Origin: Actinomycetes bacterium | GTDB lineage: Bacteria > Actinomycetota > Coriobacteriia > Coriobacteriales > Eggerthellaceae | DNA length: 64,000 nucleotides | Assembly: GCA_023394615.1 (NCBI GenBank) | Contig: JAEXAI010000022.1 | Coordinates: forward strand, 1 to 64,000 | Direction: 5' to 3' | Shown here: positions 43,232 through 52,800 of the stretch, piece by piece | Layout: each line of letters starts with the position of its first letter | Numbering within the stretch: the stretch's first letter is position 1 | Translations under genes and position numbers: made by a program | The notes under the pieces: model-generated | The model's input: only the letters and a program-made list of their open reading frames with translations | The model's database searches: none | What the model was told of the DNA's origin: nothing

Positions 43232-46200
43232 ATGACGGAATCAAAAACGAAGAAGCGTAAAAAGGCAAGCGGCAACGACCGCCGCAATATTTGGCTGCTC
43301 GTGGTGACCACGCTTTTGGTCATAGGGTCGGTCATCATGTTCACGCCTCCCAACGAAAAGATAAACCAGGGTCTCGACATCCAAGGCGGGCTGTCGGTGG
43401 TGCTTACCGCCAACTCCACCACCGGCGATGCCGTCACATCCGATGACCTGGATACCTCCCGCAGCATCATCGAGAGTCGCGTGAACGCGCTGGGCGCCTC
43501 TGAGGCTACCGTGCAGAAGCAGGGCGACAACCAGATCTTGGTGCAGATACCGGGCCTGTCCAACACCCAAGACGCGCTGAACACCATCGGCAGGACCGGC
43601 AAACTCGAGTTCGCGCGCCTTGACTCCTTCACCGATTCTACGGTGCAGACCAAGATAAGCAACGGCCAGCTCACCACCAACTCCACCTTCACCGACAACT
43701 ACGGCAACTCCCTGCCATCAGGCGAGTCGCAGCCGCTGACCGTGGAGGAGGGCACCTACACCCCCATCGTCACAGGCTCAAACATCACCAAGGTGACGGT
43801 TGACAAAGAGGGCGGATCCGGCATCTACTACGCGGTCAACATCGAGCTCGACGATGCGGGCACCAAGGCCTTCTCCGAGGCCAGCCGCGATTTGGTGGCT
43901 GACAACGGCAAGATCGTCATCATACTGGATGGCGAGGTGAACTCCGCGCCCGCCGTGCAGTCGGCCATCGACAACGGCAAGGTGCAGATCACCGGCAACT
44001 ACACCCAAGACGAGGCCAACGCGCTCAAAACCGTTTTGGAGAGCGGGTCGCTGCCCGTGAGCTTTACCTACGCACAGTCGCAGACGGTCGGACCCACCCT
44101 TGGCCAAGACGCGCTGGTCTCGGGTATCATCGTGGCCGGCATAGGGCTGCTGCTGGTAATGCTCTACCTGCTGCTGTTCTACCATGGCTTGGGACTGCTC
44201 ACCGCAGGTGCCATGGGCGTGTTCTCTGTGCTCTACCTGGGGCTTTTGGCGACGCTTTCGCACTTCGGGCTGTTCAGCCTGTCGCTTTCCGGCGTGGCAG
44301 GCATCGTGCTTACCATCGGCATGGCGGCAGACTCATCCATCTTGACCCTTGAGCGTTTCCGAGAAGAGATACGCTTCGGGCGCTCGGTGCGGGCGGCATC
44401 GGTCACCGGCGTGCGCCACGGCATACAGACATCCATCGACGCCGACCTGGTCACGCTGGTCTCGGCCTTGACCCTGTTCTTTTTGGCCACGAGCTCGGTC
44501 AAGGGCTTCGGGCTGACGCTGGCGCTGGGCATCATGTGCGACATCGTGATGATGCTCTTGTTCAAGGCGCCCATCATCCGCCTGCTCGCACCGCACTCCA
44601 TTGCCAAGAACCCCAAGTTCTGGGGTATCGCAGACTGTGAGCGCGCTGCCGTTACGTTTGGTGAGCTGGCGGCTGCAGAGGGCGAGAGCGTGGAGACCGC
44701 GGCCTCGGCCGAGGCCATCAGCCCCGCCGACAACGCCGCCTATGCGACCCGCAAAGGGGGAGATGTGGGGGCGGCCGCAGCGGCCGCAGCGTCTAAGGTG
44801 CGCGGGCGCTTCCTGAAACACGACATCAATTTCCTGGGATATCGCAAGGTGTTTCTGTCCCTGGCTGCATGCATGGTCGCGCTCTGCCTTGTGTGCGTGG
44901 GCGTGCGCGGGCTCAACTTCGGCATCGAGTTCATCGGCGGCACGAGCGTGACGTTTAACTCGACGGGCGAGGTCACTACCGACCAGATGCGCGAGGCCTT
45001 CGCCGGCCTCGATCAGCCCAACGCCGTCATACAGACCACCGAGGCGGGCGGCGAGCCCGGCTTCATCGTGCGCACCACCGACACCGACGCGGCATCTGCC
45101 GCAGGCACCGCCACATCTGTGGCCGAAGAGCTGGGCCTGTCCACGGACAGCTTCCAGGTGTCCACCATCGGCCCTGACTGGGGCGCCTCCATCATTCAGT
45201 CCATGTTCATAGCGCTTCTCGTGTCGTTTCTGCTGATCATTGCCTATATCGCGCTGCGCTTCGAATACAAGATGGGCGTGACGGCCATCATAGCGCTGTT
45301 GCACGACATCGTGTTGGTGATAGGAGTCTATGCGCTGGTGGGCCGTGAGATGAACCCCAACACCATCGCCGCGCTGCTCACGATTCTGGGCTACTCGCTC
45401 TACGACACCGTGGTCGTGTTCCACCGCATCGACGACAACATGCAGCACTCCGAGCTGAAGTGCACGTTTATGACCATGGCGAACCACTCCATCAACCAGG
45501 TGCTGCTGCGCTCGATCAACACTACGCTCACCTCCATCATCCCGGTCATCGCCATGCTGCTGTTCGGCAGCGAGACCCTGAAGGACTTCGCGTTCGCCAT
45601 GACGATAGGCCTCCTGTCCGGCGCGTACTCCTCGATCGCCATCGCCTGCCCGCTCTACGCCATCTGGAAGACGCGCGAGCCCAAAAACGCCAAGCTGGTG
45701 AAGAAGTACGGTGCCCAGGTGGGTCGCTTCGAGTTCGCCCACGGCGCGCTGTCGGGCAACATGCGAGTGGCTCCCGCTGCCGCAGGTGCAGTGAGCGCCA
45801 CCGCCCCAATCGCGGATATGAAGGCATCGGCATCGAAAGCCCAAGGAAAAGCGAAGGCCATGGACGAGTCAGCATCAGGTGCCGGTGAAGCGGCATCAAC
45901 TGAGGCAACCAGCGCAGCCACGAGCACTCGGTCGCAGCATAAAGGAAATGCGAGCCAGCATCAGGGCGGCAATTCGAATGCCCCTGTAAGCGGTGCGCAG
46001 GCTGCGAAAGCCGCGCGCGCCAAGCAGCGCAAAGCCGCCGCGAAGAAGAAGGCTGCAGCGCAGAACGCGGAAGCGAAGGATAAAAAATCCGACCAAAATC
46101 CGGGATTCTCGTTTGTCCAGCCACCCGAAAAGAGTGGGACTTCGGGTAAAGAGAGCGCGAAAAAGCAATCGCCTGCGAAAAAGCAGGAGGCTTCGGATAA

Positions 46201-46255
46201 AGGTCAAGCACCTTCGAAAGACGATGGTAATTCCTCCGAGAGCAAGGAGCGGTAA
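43232..46255 (+). CDS. secDF: SecD-SecF fusion, protein translocase subunit
   Basis: 1007 aa from ATG 43232 (GGAAGG eight bases upstream). TM1 residues ~19-39; SecD motif QGLDIQGGLSVVL; periplasmic P1 region; SecD TMs 2-6 (VSGIIVAGIGLLLVMLYLLLF, GMAADSSILTLERFREEIRFG); SecF begins about residue 530 (HDINFLGYRKVF), with FGIEFIGGTSVTF and the D-x-V-V-x-G-type GYSLYDTVVVFHRIDDN. The last ~165 residues are an Ala/Ser/Lys-rich cytosolic tail. It uses the proton gradient to aid late export. The membrane part has visibly higher GC than tgt and the tail. YajC is missing between tgt and secDF. Confidence 0.93.
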   Translation: MTESKTKKRKKASGNDRRNIWLLVVTTLLVIGSVIMFTPPNEKINQGLDIQGGLSVVLTANSTTGDAVTSDDLDTSRSIIESRVNALGASEATVQKQGDNQILVQIPGLSNTQDALNTIGRTGKLEFARLDSFTDSTVQTKISNGQLTTNSTFTDNYGNSLPSGESQPLTVEEGTYTPIVTGSNITKVTVDKEGGSGIYYAVNIELDDAGTKAFSEASRDLVADNGKIVIILDGEVNSAPAVQSAIDNGKVQITGNYTQDEANALKTVLESGSLPVSFTYAQSQTVGPTLGQDALVSGIIVAGIGLLLVMLYLLLFYHGLGLLTAGAMGVFSVLYLGLLATLSHFGLFSLSLSGVAGIVLTIGMAADSSILTLERFREEIRFGRSVRAASVTGVRHGIQTSIDADLVTLVSALTLFFLATSSVKGFGLTLALGIMCDIVMMLLFKAPIIRLLAPHSIAKNPKFWGIADCERAAVTFGELAAAEGESVETAASAEAISPADNAAYATRKGGDVGAAAAAAASKVRGRFLKHDINFLGYRKVFLSLAACMVALCLVCVGVRGLNFGIEFIGGTSVTFNSTGEVTTDQMREAFAGLDQPNAVIQTTEAGGEPGFIVRTTDTDAASAAGTATSVAEELGLSTDSFQVSTIGPDWGASIIQSMFIALLVSFLLIIAYIALRFEYKMGVTAIIALLHDIVLVIGVYALVGREMNPNTIAALLTILGYSLYDTVVVFHRIDDNMQHSELKCTFMTMANHSINQVLLRSINTTLTSIIPVIAMLLFGSETLKDFAFAMTIGLLSGAYSSIAIACPLYAIWKTREPKNAKLVKKYGAQVGRFEFAHGALSGNMRVAPAAAGAVSATAPIADMKASASKAQGKAKAMDESASGAGEAASTEATSAATSTRSQHKGNASQHQGGNSNAPVSGAQAAKAARAKQRKAAAKKKAAAQNAEAKDKKSDQNPGFSFVQPPEKSGTSGKESAKKQSPAKKQEASDKGQAPSKDDGNSSESKER

Positions 46256-46576
46256 ATGAAGCAGGGAAGCGCCCCGAATTTTTGCCCGCCCGTCGAAGAG
46301 GGTATATCGTTCACTTTCGAAGATGAAAAAGGCGATTTGCTGAACTTGGAATTTCTAGGACTCGTTTTGTTGAACGAGGCTCGGTACGGCTTCTTCGTTC
46401 CGACGGCCGAAGATGACGCTGGCGAATACGCCGGGGAAGTCATCGTGTTGGAAGTGACCGGGCTGGACGAAGATGGCCAGCCCGACGGGTTCGAACTCGT
46501 GGATGACGCTGCGGTTGCGCAAGAAGCCTATAGAGCTTTCCAAGAAGCGACGAAAGACCTCTACGACTTCGCTTAA
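46256..46576 (+). CDS. DUF1292 family protein
   Basis: 106 aa, acidic. ISFTFEDEKGDLLNLEFLGLVLLNEARYGFFVPTAE matches the DUF1292 pattern (small Firmicutes/actinobacterial proteins). Function unknown. It starts at the base after the secDF stop. Confidence 0.75.
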   Translation: MKQGSAPNFCPPVEEGISFTFEDEKGDLLNLEFLGLVLLNEARYGFFVPTAEDDAGEYAGEVIVLEVTGLDEDGQPDGFELVDDAAVAQEAYRAFQEATKDLYDFA

Positions 46577-46582
46577 GTCGCT

Positions 46583-47005
46583 CTACGACTCAAGGTCGAT
46601 AGGAAAAGAACCGCCGTCGATATCAGCAAGCGTTGCTTTTGCGTTCGTTATCGTGAAGAACGTCAAACGGGGATCATCCGGCCCAAGGTAGGTTTCCCCT
46701 AGCCCTGTCATGTGATCATAGCCGGCTTGCCTCGTTTCGGCAGAAACGAGCGTGTCAAGCTGGGCCGTGCCTTCCACGACTATCCATCCGCTTCCTGGTT
46801 TCCAACCGGAGAGTTCAAACAGGGGGTTTTCCTGCAATTGCTCGTAAATGTCTTTGTTCGTGGCCGTGCAAAAACAGATGCGGTCGTTGTCGAGCGCACA
46901 GAAGCTAAATGGGCGCACGCGCGGTTGCGCAGGATTGTCAATGTCGGTGGTGGCGAGAAACCAGCACGGGATGCCGCTCAGGTACTCGACGACTTCTTGT
47001 TTCAT
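46583..47005 (-). CDS. Pyridoxamine 5'-phosphate oxidase-like flavin-binding protein
   Basis: 140 aa. FLATTDIDNPAQPRVRPFSFCAL and ICFCTATNKDIYEQLQENPLFELSGW fit the FMN-binding split-barrel family (PNPOx-like). Often F420 or FMN dependent reductases or heme-related; the substrate cannot be read. Convergent with the DUF1292 gene, 6 bp apart. Confidence 0.82.
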   Translation of the reverse strand: MKQEVVEYLSGIPCWFLATTDIDNPAQPRVRPFSFCALDNDRICFCTATNKDIYEQLQENPLFELSGWKPGSGWIVVEGTAQLDTLVSAETRQAGYDHMTGLGETYLGPDDPRLTFFTITNAKATLADIDGGSFPIDLES

Positions 47006-47085
47006 GTGGAACTCCTTTTGTCTAGGGTTTTGTCAGTATACTCAAATCAGAAAAACGGGATTGGCAGGGTCAGCACGAGTTGGCT

Positions 47086-47889
47086 TTAAAACAGGAGGTT
47101 TGCGGCGACTATCGCACAGAGAAGCACACAACAGGCAATCACTGCATAGGAATCGACACGAGCGAACTTCAACGGGTTCAGCCGTGTGCGACCGACGCTT
47201 CCGTGATAGCAGCGCGCGTCCATGCCCGAAGACAAGGTCTCAGCATGACGAAACGCGCTAGTGAACAGGGGAACCATCAAGCTTGTGAGCGATTGTAAGC
47301 CGCCGTGAAACGGATTCTTGGAAAACGAGGCACCTCGTGCGAGTTGAGCCGATCGGATGGTTCTGGATTCTTCGACGAATTGAGGCAAAAAACGCAAGGC
47401 GATGCCCATAATCATCGCGAACTCATGAGCGGGAAATCCAATCTTGCGCAGCGGCCCTAAAAGCACTTCAAACGCATCGGTCAAATCAAGCATGGTAGTA
47501 GTCAGCGTCAGTAGACTCGCTCCGAAAAGCAGCAGGAAGAGCCGGGCGCTCAGGAAAAGCGCAGAATCAATGCCTTTTTGGCTTATCTGCAGCCAGCCCC
47601 AGTTCACGTAAACGGTTCCGCCTTGCACGAAAAAAGTGTTCAGCAGCGCGGTAATCACCACTATGAACAGCAATACCGAAATGGATTTTAGCGCTTGGCG
47701 CGGTGGAATGCTGGCTGCTGCAAACGCTGCTATCACAAAGAGCGCGCATGCGGCCAAGCCCGCATAGTTAGCAGAGCAGAATACCAGCACCATGAACGCC
47801 AAACTGGCGATAAGCTTCGTGCGCGGGTCCATGGCATGCACGGGGCTCGAAGCAGCCCAGTATTGACCGAAAACCGCTGTGTTCGGCAT
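47086..47889 (-). CDS. ecfT: ECF transporter transmembrane component EcfT
   Basis: 267 aa. MDPRTKLIASLAFMVLVF at the N-terminus, five or so TMs, and both coupling motifs AQLARGASF and GMDARCYH in standard form. Translocation subunit linking the ATPases to S components. It follows ecfA2 by 3 bp and ends the operon. Confidence 0.92.
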   Translation of the reverse strand: MPNTAVFGQYWAASSPVHAMDPRTKLIASLAFMVLVFCSANYAGLAACALFVIAAFAAASIPPRQALKSISVLLFIVVITALLNTFFVQGGTVYVNWGWLQISQKGIDSALFLSARLFLLLFGASLLTLTTTMLDLTDAFEVLLGPLRKIGFPAHEFAMIMGIALRFLPQFVEESRTIRSAQLARGASFSKNPFHGGLQSLTSLMVPLFTSAFRHAETLSSGMDARCYHGSVGRTRLNPLKFARVDSYAVIACCVLLCAIVAANLLF

Positions 47890-47892
47890 AAG

Positions 47893-48819
47893 CTACGCCT
47901 GCCTCTCGCGGTATGCCCTCGCCAGCACATCTGCCAGCGTGTCAATCGTGTAGACCTCGCTCGGTTCAGGCACGTTGATGCCTGCTGCACGCAGCGTATT
48001 TGCCAGATGCTGTGGCTGGGGCACGCCTAGGCCAATGGATTTCAGCGCTTCGGCATCGCGGAATACTTCAGCAGGAGTGTCCAACTCGAAAACACGACCG
48101 GTATTCAAAGCAAGGATACGGTCGGAAAAGCGAGCCAAGTCGTCCATGTTGTGCGAGACCATCACCACGGTCAGCCCGTCGGTTGCGCGCAAGTGCTCAA
48201 TCAGCTCCAGAAAGCTCTCCCGAGATTCGGGGTCCAAACCCGCTACTGGCTCATCCAAAATCAGCGTGCTCGGATGCATAGCCAATACGCCCGCAAACGC
48301 CACCCGTCGCTGCTGGCCGCCGGAAAGCTCGAAAGGACTCGCTTCACTCACTCGGTCGAAATCTAGGCCCACCTCTGCCAAGGCTTCGTGAACGCGCGCG
48401 TCCACCTCATCTGCACCGAGGCCTTTGTTGCGCGGGCCGAAAGCCACATCTTCGTATACGGTGGCAGCGAACAGTTGGTGTTCGGGGTATTGGAATACCA
48501 AGCCGACGTTGCTGCGGGCAATCGAGGCGGATTTGTTGTCGGCTATGTTGGTTCCGTTTACGAGCACCTGCCCACGTGTGGGGTGTAAAAGGCCGTTCAT
48601 ATGCTGGATAAGCGTGCTCTTCCCGCTGCCGGTGTGGCCTGCAAGCCCAAGGAACTCGCCGTCTTGCAACGTGAAGCTCACATCCTGCAATGCCCAGAAG
48701 GCATCGGGTTTGTTGCCCCAATCGGCTGCTTCGGAGGCTGCGTCACTCGAAGATTTGCGACGTTTCCTTTTTTGCGGAGCTGCGTCGTAGGTATAGAACA
48801 CATGTTGAAACTCGATCAT
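47893..48819 (-). CDS. ecfA2: ECF transporter ATP-binding protein EcfA2
   Basis: 308 aa from ATG 48819 (GGAGA eight bases upstream, coupled to ecfA1). Walker A GHTGSGKST, Q-loop GLVFQYPEHQLF, signature ELSGGQQRR, Walker B LILDEPVAGLDP, switch His VSHNMDD. An N-terminal Lys/Ser insert (QKRKRRKSSSDAASEAADW, residues ~16-35) interrupts the first strands and is not usual. ATP hydrolysis drives vitamin import. Confidence 0.93.
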   Translation of the reverse strand: MIEFQHVFYTYDAAPQKRKRRKSSSDAASEAADWGNKPDAFWALQDVSFTLQDGEFLGLAGHTGSGKSTLIQHMNGLLHPTRGQVLVNGTNIADNKSASIARSNVGLVFQYPEHQLFAATVYEDVAFGPRNKGLGADEVDARVHEALAEVGLDFDRVSEASPFELSGGQQRRVAFAGVLAMHPSTLILDEPVAGLDPESRESFLELIEHLRATDGLTVVMVSHNMDDLARFSDRILALNTGRVFELDTPAEVFRDAEALKSIGLGVPQPQHLANTLRAAGINVPEPSEVYTIDTLADVLARAYRERQA

Positions 48820-49646
48820 TGCGCGTCTCCTTCGAACATGCATGTCAGCGAAGCGGCTAGGTCGTCTTCGCCTACATGCATACCGACATGAACGCCTCGT
48901 TCCTCGAGCGCGCGGCTCATCTTCACGGCGAAGGGCAGGTCCAACGCAAGCGATTCCAGCAAGTTTGCTTGCGTGAGCACCTCTTCCGGTGTGCCTTGCA
49001 CAGCTATCGTTCCGGCATCCATCACCACTACGCGGTCGGCCAGCGCGGCTTCTTCCATGAAGTGGGTAATCATGACGATGGTCAGTCCTGCTTCATGCAG
49101 CTCGCGGCATACGCGCAACAGTCCTTTACGTCCGCGAGGGTCCAGCATAGCGCTTGCTTCGTCCAAGATGAGTATCTGCGGGCGCATGGCCAAAACACCA
49201 GCGATAGCCACGCGTTGTTTCTGGCCTCCGGAAAGCGCGGTCGTTTCTTTGCGCTCAAAGCCCTGCAGGCCGACTTGTTCCAATGCCTCGGTCACGCGCT
49301 CGCGCAACTGATCGGCTGGCAGGCCCAAGTTTTCGGGTCCGAACGCCACATCGTTTTCAATCAGGCTGGCTACCAGTTGGTCGTCGGGGTTTTGGAATAC
49401 CATGCCGGCGTTGCTGCGGATAAAATACATGCTCGATTCGTCCGATGTGCTGTGATCTAGCACGTTTACCGTGCCGCGATCGGGCACCAATAAGGCGTTC
49501 ATGTGCTTGGCAAGCGTGCTTTTGCCGCTGCCGTTGCCGCCTAAAATGCATACGAATTCGCCGGCCTTGATTTCCAGATCAATGCCGCACAAAACAAAGC
49601 TGTCGCCATCGTAGGTGAATTCCACGTTTTCAAAATCGATGATCAT
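48816..49646 (-). CDS. ecfA1: ECF transporter ATP-binding protein EcfA1
   Basis: 276 aa. Walker A GGNGSGKST, Q-loop MVFQNPDDQLV, signature ALSGGQKQR, Walker B LILDEASAMLDP, switch His ITHFMEEA. Note DEAS instead of DEPT/DEPV, common in EcfA1. It precedes ecfA2 with 4-bp overlap and is 67 bp after ribU. Confidence 0.93.
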   Translation of the reverse strand: MIIDFENVEFTYDGDSFVLCGIDLEIKAGEFVCILGGNGSGKSTLAKHMNALLVPDRGTVNVLDHSTSDESSMYFIRSNAGMVFQNPDDQLVASLIENDVAFGPENLGLPADQLRERVTEALEQVGLQGFERKETTALSGGQKQRVAIAGVLAMRPQILILDEASAMLDPRGRKGLLRVCRELHEAGLTIVMITHFMEEAALADRVVVMDAGTIAVQGTPEEVLTQANLLESLALDLPFAVKMSRALEERGVHVGMHVGEDDLAASLTCMFEGDAQ

Positions 49647-49713
49647 AGATATCTTCTTTCAAGGGCTTACTCGCGTGATGCGTGCGGCGAATCGCGTATG
49701 CTGTCAAAATCGT

Positions 49714-50322
49714 TTAGCGGCCCACAACCTGCTTTTTCTTCGGCGTAATCAAGTTCGAGATGCTCTTGTATATCACGATGGTCAGCACGGAGTTGATGAT
49801 GGCTTTGATGATGTTGAAGGGCAGCAGTACAGGCACCACCAATGCGACCACGGCCTCAAAAGGCATGCCGAAGTAGAACGGGTCGATGGCTAGATTGCTC
49901 ACGATGGCCACCACGATAGCCGCAACAACAGCAATGATCAGACCGATGATGGCTCCCTTAAACGAATGCTGCTTGCGATAGATAGCAGCGGAGGGCAAGA
50001 CCATGGCTATGACGATAAAGATGTTCATCAGCGCGCCTACCCAGTCGCCTAGCATCATGCCGTGGATTAAGGCGCTTACAGCACCCACCACGATACCGGC
50101 GGTAGGTCCGAATGCGAACCCGACCACCATGGCGGGCATGCAGGACGCATCGTATTTCAACCACGAAATACCGGGAATCAGAGGAAACTCGATGAAGGAC
50201 AACAGCACGCTGATGGCGCACAAAAGCGCCATGGTCACCAGCTGCCGGGTATCCCATTTGTTGGTGTTCGTAAAGTTCAGCGACTGGTCGGTCGCCGATG
50301 GTGTGCTTGCGTTTTCTGTCAT
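49714..50322 (-). CDS. ribU: Riboflavin ECF substrate-binding component RibU
   Basis: 202 aa from ATG 50322 (AAAGGG upstream). Six TMs; ALLCAISVLLSFIEFPLIPG and WLKYDASCMPAMVVGFAFGP, with G-D of DWVGALMNIF, agree with RibU. The decisive clue is the FMN riboswitch in the leader. Binds riboflavin/FMN outside and passes it through the EcfA1A2T module encoded downstream in the same operon. Four-amino-acid Lys tail. Confidence 0.9.
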   Translation of the reverse strand: MTENASTPSATDQSLNFTNTNKWDTRQLVTMALLCAISVLLSFIEFPLIPGISWLKYDASCMPAMVVGFAFGPTAGIVVGAVSALIHGMMLGDWVGALMNIFIVIAMVLPSAAIYRKQHSFKGAIIGLIIAVVAAIVVAIVSNLAIDPFYFGMPFEAVVALVVPVLLPFNIIKAIINSVLTIVIYKSISNLITPKKKQVVGR

Positions 50323-50466
50323 TTTAAACCCTTTCTTTTGCCAAGGCATTTTGTGCGGATTCGCTTTCTGCCTTGAAAAAGAAAACGACCCGTATGAATC
50401 AATCTCCACACAGGCCTTAAGGGTTGTCGCATATACGCAGGCTATTGCCTTGCGCGGCGCGAAAAC

Positions 50467-50612
50467 TCTGCCTCTTCCATCCGGACTATAACCGTTGGTC
50501 TCGGGCTCCCACCGAAGTCAGCCTGCAGTACCGAAGCACATGCAGGGTCGCGGACTCGTAGTCAATTGGCTACATCACCGCCAGTGAGGATTTTCACCTC
50601 GCCCTGAAACAG
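50467..50612 (-). promoter_or_regulatory. FMN riboswitch (RFN element)
   Basis: On the minus strand, the 5' half reads CAGGGCGAGGTGAAAATC, then CTGGCGGTGAT, and the 3' half GGAGCCCGAG and AGTCCGGATGGAAGA, matching the RFN core. Ends pair as TCTG...CAGA. It precedes ribU by ~145 bp, so FMN should repress riboflavin uptake. Confidence 0.93.
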
Positions 50613-51039
50613 ATTCATGATGCGTATTTTAGAGCCGTGTGCTCACAAGCGCAAGTGCGTTCTGCGCCTAGATGGTCAAAACCTATGGATTACCCGCAGA
50701 AGGATAGATGCGAAGGCTGGCAGTGCGGTATAGGGCAGCGCGGTATAGACATCAGTGCGGTATAGATATGAATGACAACCGCGTAGGGTGTAGGTGTAGG
50801 ACGGCTGTGCAGTATGGACGTGAGAGACGCGCGCAACTTACCCTATTCGGCATGCACCACGCCATTTATAAAAATTGTAACCATTTCGAAAACAACTTCA
50901 TGCATAATGACTGCAACACACATTAGGGAAAGTTCTTGAGTCGCAAGTTCCACGCCGCAATTTCTTATCGAATTTCATGCAGCATTGACGGGCCTTTCGA
51001 TTCGGGCTCTTTTCCGCACGACGAGGAAAGGGAGGCTCT
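50613..51039. other. 427-bp divergent region with short direct repeats
   Basis: Contains the promoters of ribU and of the AGCS gene. CAGYGCGGTATAG is repeated three times at 50721-50733, 50736-50748 and 50753-50765. An AT-rich patch (~50865-50930) precedes the transporter. I see no gene. Confidence 0.5.
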
Positions 51040-52467
51040 ATGGATTTCGTAACCGTTTTGAACGCCATAGATTCACTGGTATGGGGCCCGGCGATGATCG
51101 CCCTGCTTTTGGGTACTCACATATTCATGACGATACGCACGCGCTGCATCCAGAGAAAGATCGGATTGGGAATCAAGCTGTCAGTTACCAAAGATCCTGA
51201 TGCTGAGGGTGATATCAGTCAGTTCGGTGCATTGGCAACCGCTCTTTCAGCTACCATCGGTACGGGCAACATCGTCGGTGTGGCAACGGCTGTTTTGGCC
51301 GGCGGTCCAGGTGCTGTGCTGTGGATGTGGTTCACCGGTGTGTTTGGCATTGCGACGAAATACGCTGAAACTTTCGCAGCTGTGAAGTACCGCGTGAAAG
51401 ACCACAACGGCGACATGCTGGGCGGCGCCATGTATGCCTGGCGCAGGGCTTTTAACAAAGACGGTAAGACCCCGTGGTGGGCAATGCTTGGATCCGGTGC
51501 ATTCGCCCTGTTTGCGGCCATTGCGGCATTTGGCATTGGCTCGGCCGTGCAAAGCTCAGCGCTTACCGGCATCATCGTGGCAAACGTGCCGGGAATCCCT
51601 GAATGGGCTATCGGTGCTACGGTTGTTTTCCTGGTTTCCATCGTTATATTTGGCGGAGTCAAATCCATCAGCCGTGTATGCGAGAAATTGGTACCCCTCA
51701 TGGCCGTGTTCTACGCTTTGGGTTGCATTGTCATTTTGTTCATAAACAGTGCCTACGTACTACCTGCCATCGCTTTGATCTTCGAATGCGCATTCACTCC
51801 GAAAGCCGCCTTTGGCGGTGCTGTGGGAAGTGGCATCATGCTGGCTTTGCAGTTCGGCTGTGCTCGTGGTTTGTTCTCCAATGAGTCAGGCATGGGCTCA
51901 GCGCCTATTGTGGCATCAGCCGCAACAACGCGTAATCCGGCTCGCCAGGCACTTGTTTCCATGACGGGAACGTTTTGGGACACCGTTATCATCTGCGCTC
52001 TTACCGGTATTGTGTTGGTGTCGACCATGATTGCCAATCCGGATATTGCCGAGAGCATTCTGGTTGATCCGACAGCGTTCAGCGGCGCGATGCTTACCAG
52101 CGCGGCTTTTGCCAAGATTCCGGTTATCGGTACGCCCATTTTAGTTATCGGCATGGTCATGTTCTCTTATTCCACCATTCTGGGTTGGTCGTATTACGGC
52201 AACCGCTGTGTGGCCTATCTGTTCGGTAAAAGAGGAATCAAACCCTACCAGGTCATTTACGTGTCGGTAGCTTTCCTGGGCGCTATCGGCATCGGGAGCG
52301 CGGTGTGGACCATGTCAGATATCACCAATGCTTTGATGGTTATCCCCAATGTGATCATGGTGTTGATGCTCTCGGGCGTTATCGCGCGGGAGACCAAGCA
52401 TTACGTGTGGGATGGAAATCTCGACGAGGTGGACGACACACCCATCCCCCAACTCGATTCGAAATAG
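51040..52467 (+). CDS. Alanine/glycine:cation symporter (AGCS family)
   Basis: 475 aa with 10-11 TMs. Family motifs: LSATIGTGNIVGVATAVLAGGPGAVLWMW, GGAMY, RGLFSNESGMGSAPI and the YSTILGWSYYGNR region. Na+-coupled uptake of alanine or glycine. GAAAGGGAGG precedes the ATG. A terminator follows at 52523. Confidence 0.92.
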   Translation: MDFVTVLNAIDSLVWGPAMIALLLGTHIFMTIRTRCIQRKIGLGIKLSVTKDPDAEGDISQFGALATALSATIGTGNIVGVATAVLAGGPGAVLWMWFTGVFGIATKYAETFAAVKYRVKDHNGDMLGGAMYAWRRAFNKDGKTPWWAMLGSGAFALFAAIAAFGIGSAVQSSALTGIIVANVPGIPEWAIGATVVFLVSIVIFGGVKSISRVCEKLVPLMAVFYALGCIVILFINSAYVLPAIALIFECAFTPKAAFGGAVGSGIMLALQFGCARGLFSNESGMGSAPIVASAATTRNPARQALVSMTGTFWDTVIICALTGIVLVSTMIANPDIAESILVDPTAFSGAMLTSAAFAKIPVIGTPILVIGMVMFSYSTILGWSYYGNRCVAYLFGKRGIKPYQVIYVSVAFLGAIGIGSAVWTMSDITNALMVIPNVIMVLMLSGVIARETKHYVWDGNLDEVDDTPIPQLDSK

Positions 52468-52522
52468 CACGTGACAGTAGGTAGTTCGTCACGTATTTCT
52501 GCGGAAGTCGAATGATTGCATG

Positions 52523-52557
52523 AAGGGGTCGCCTGCAGATGGCGGCCCCTTTGTTTT
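52523..52557 (+). terminator. Rho-independent terminator after the AGCS gene
   Basis: AAGGGGTCGCC, loop TGCAGAT, GGCGGCCCCTT (one G-U pair), then TGTTTT. Confidence 0.85.
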
Positions 52558-52591
52558 GCCAATCGGCTGCGATGATGCGATTATTCCGAGG

Positions 52592-52762
52592 CCGAATTAC
52601 TTCGCAATACGCCTTTTGCGTTCAAAAACGGCGATTATTCCGAATCTGAACGCCTCTCTGTTTTGGCTGTTTGCATGACCCCAGTTCAAGAGCGTATCCA
52701 TAATCGGCTCTTTTTCTAAGTGGCGGTCGAAAGACGCAAAAGGCGCATTGCGAAGTAATCGG
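52592..52762. mobile_element. MITE-like element with ~31-bp inverted repeats
   Basis: Arms 52592-52622 and 52733-52762 are near-exact reverse complements (CCGA.TTACTTCGCAAT.CGCC core). The 110-bp centre is non-coding. No transposase. Confidence 0.55.
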
Positions 52763-52800
52763 AGGCGCAAAAACTCGAGTCGGGTCCACCAAGGGTCCAA

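Noticed and set aside
44333..45844. 503-codon open frame on the minus strand opposite secDF
   Set aside because: Antisense of a GC-rich gene; composition His/Arg/Gly-rich without any family motif, while the plus strand is clear SecDF.
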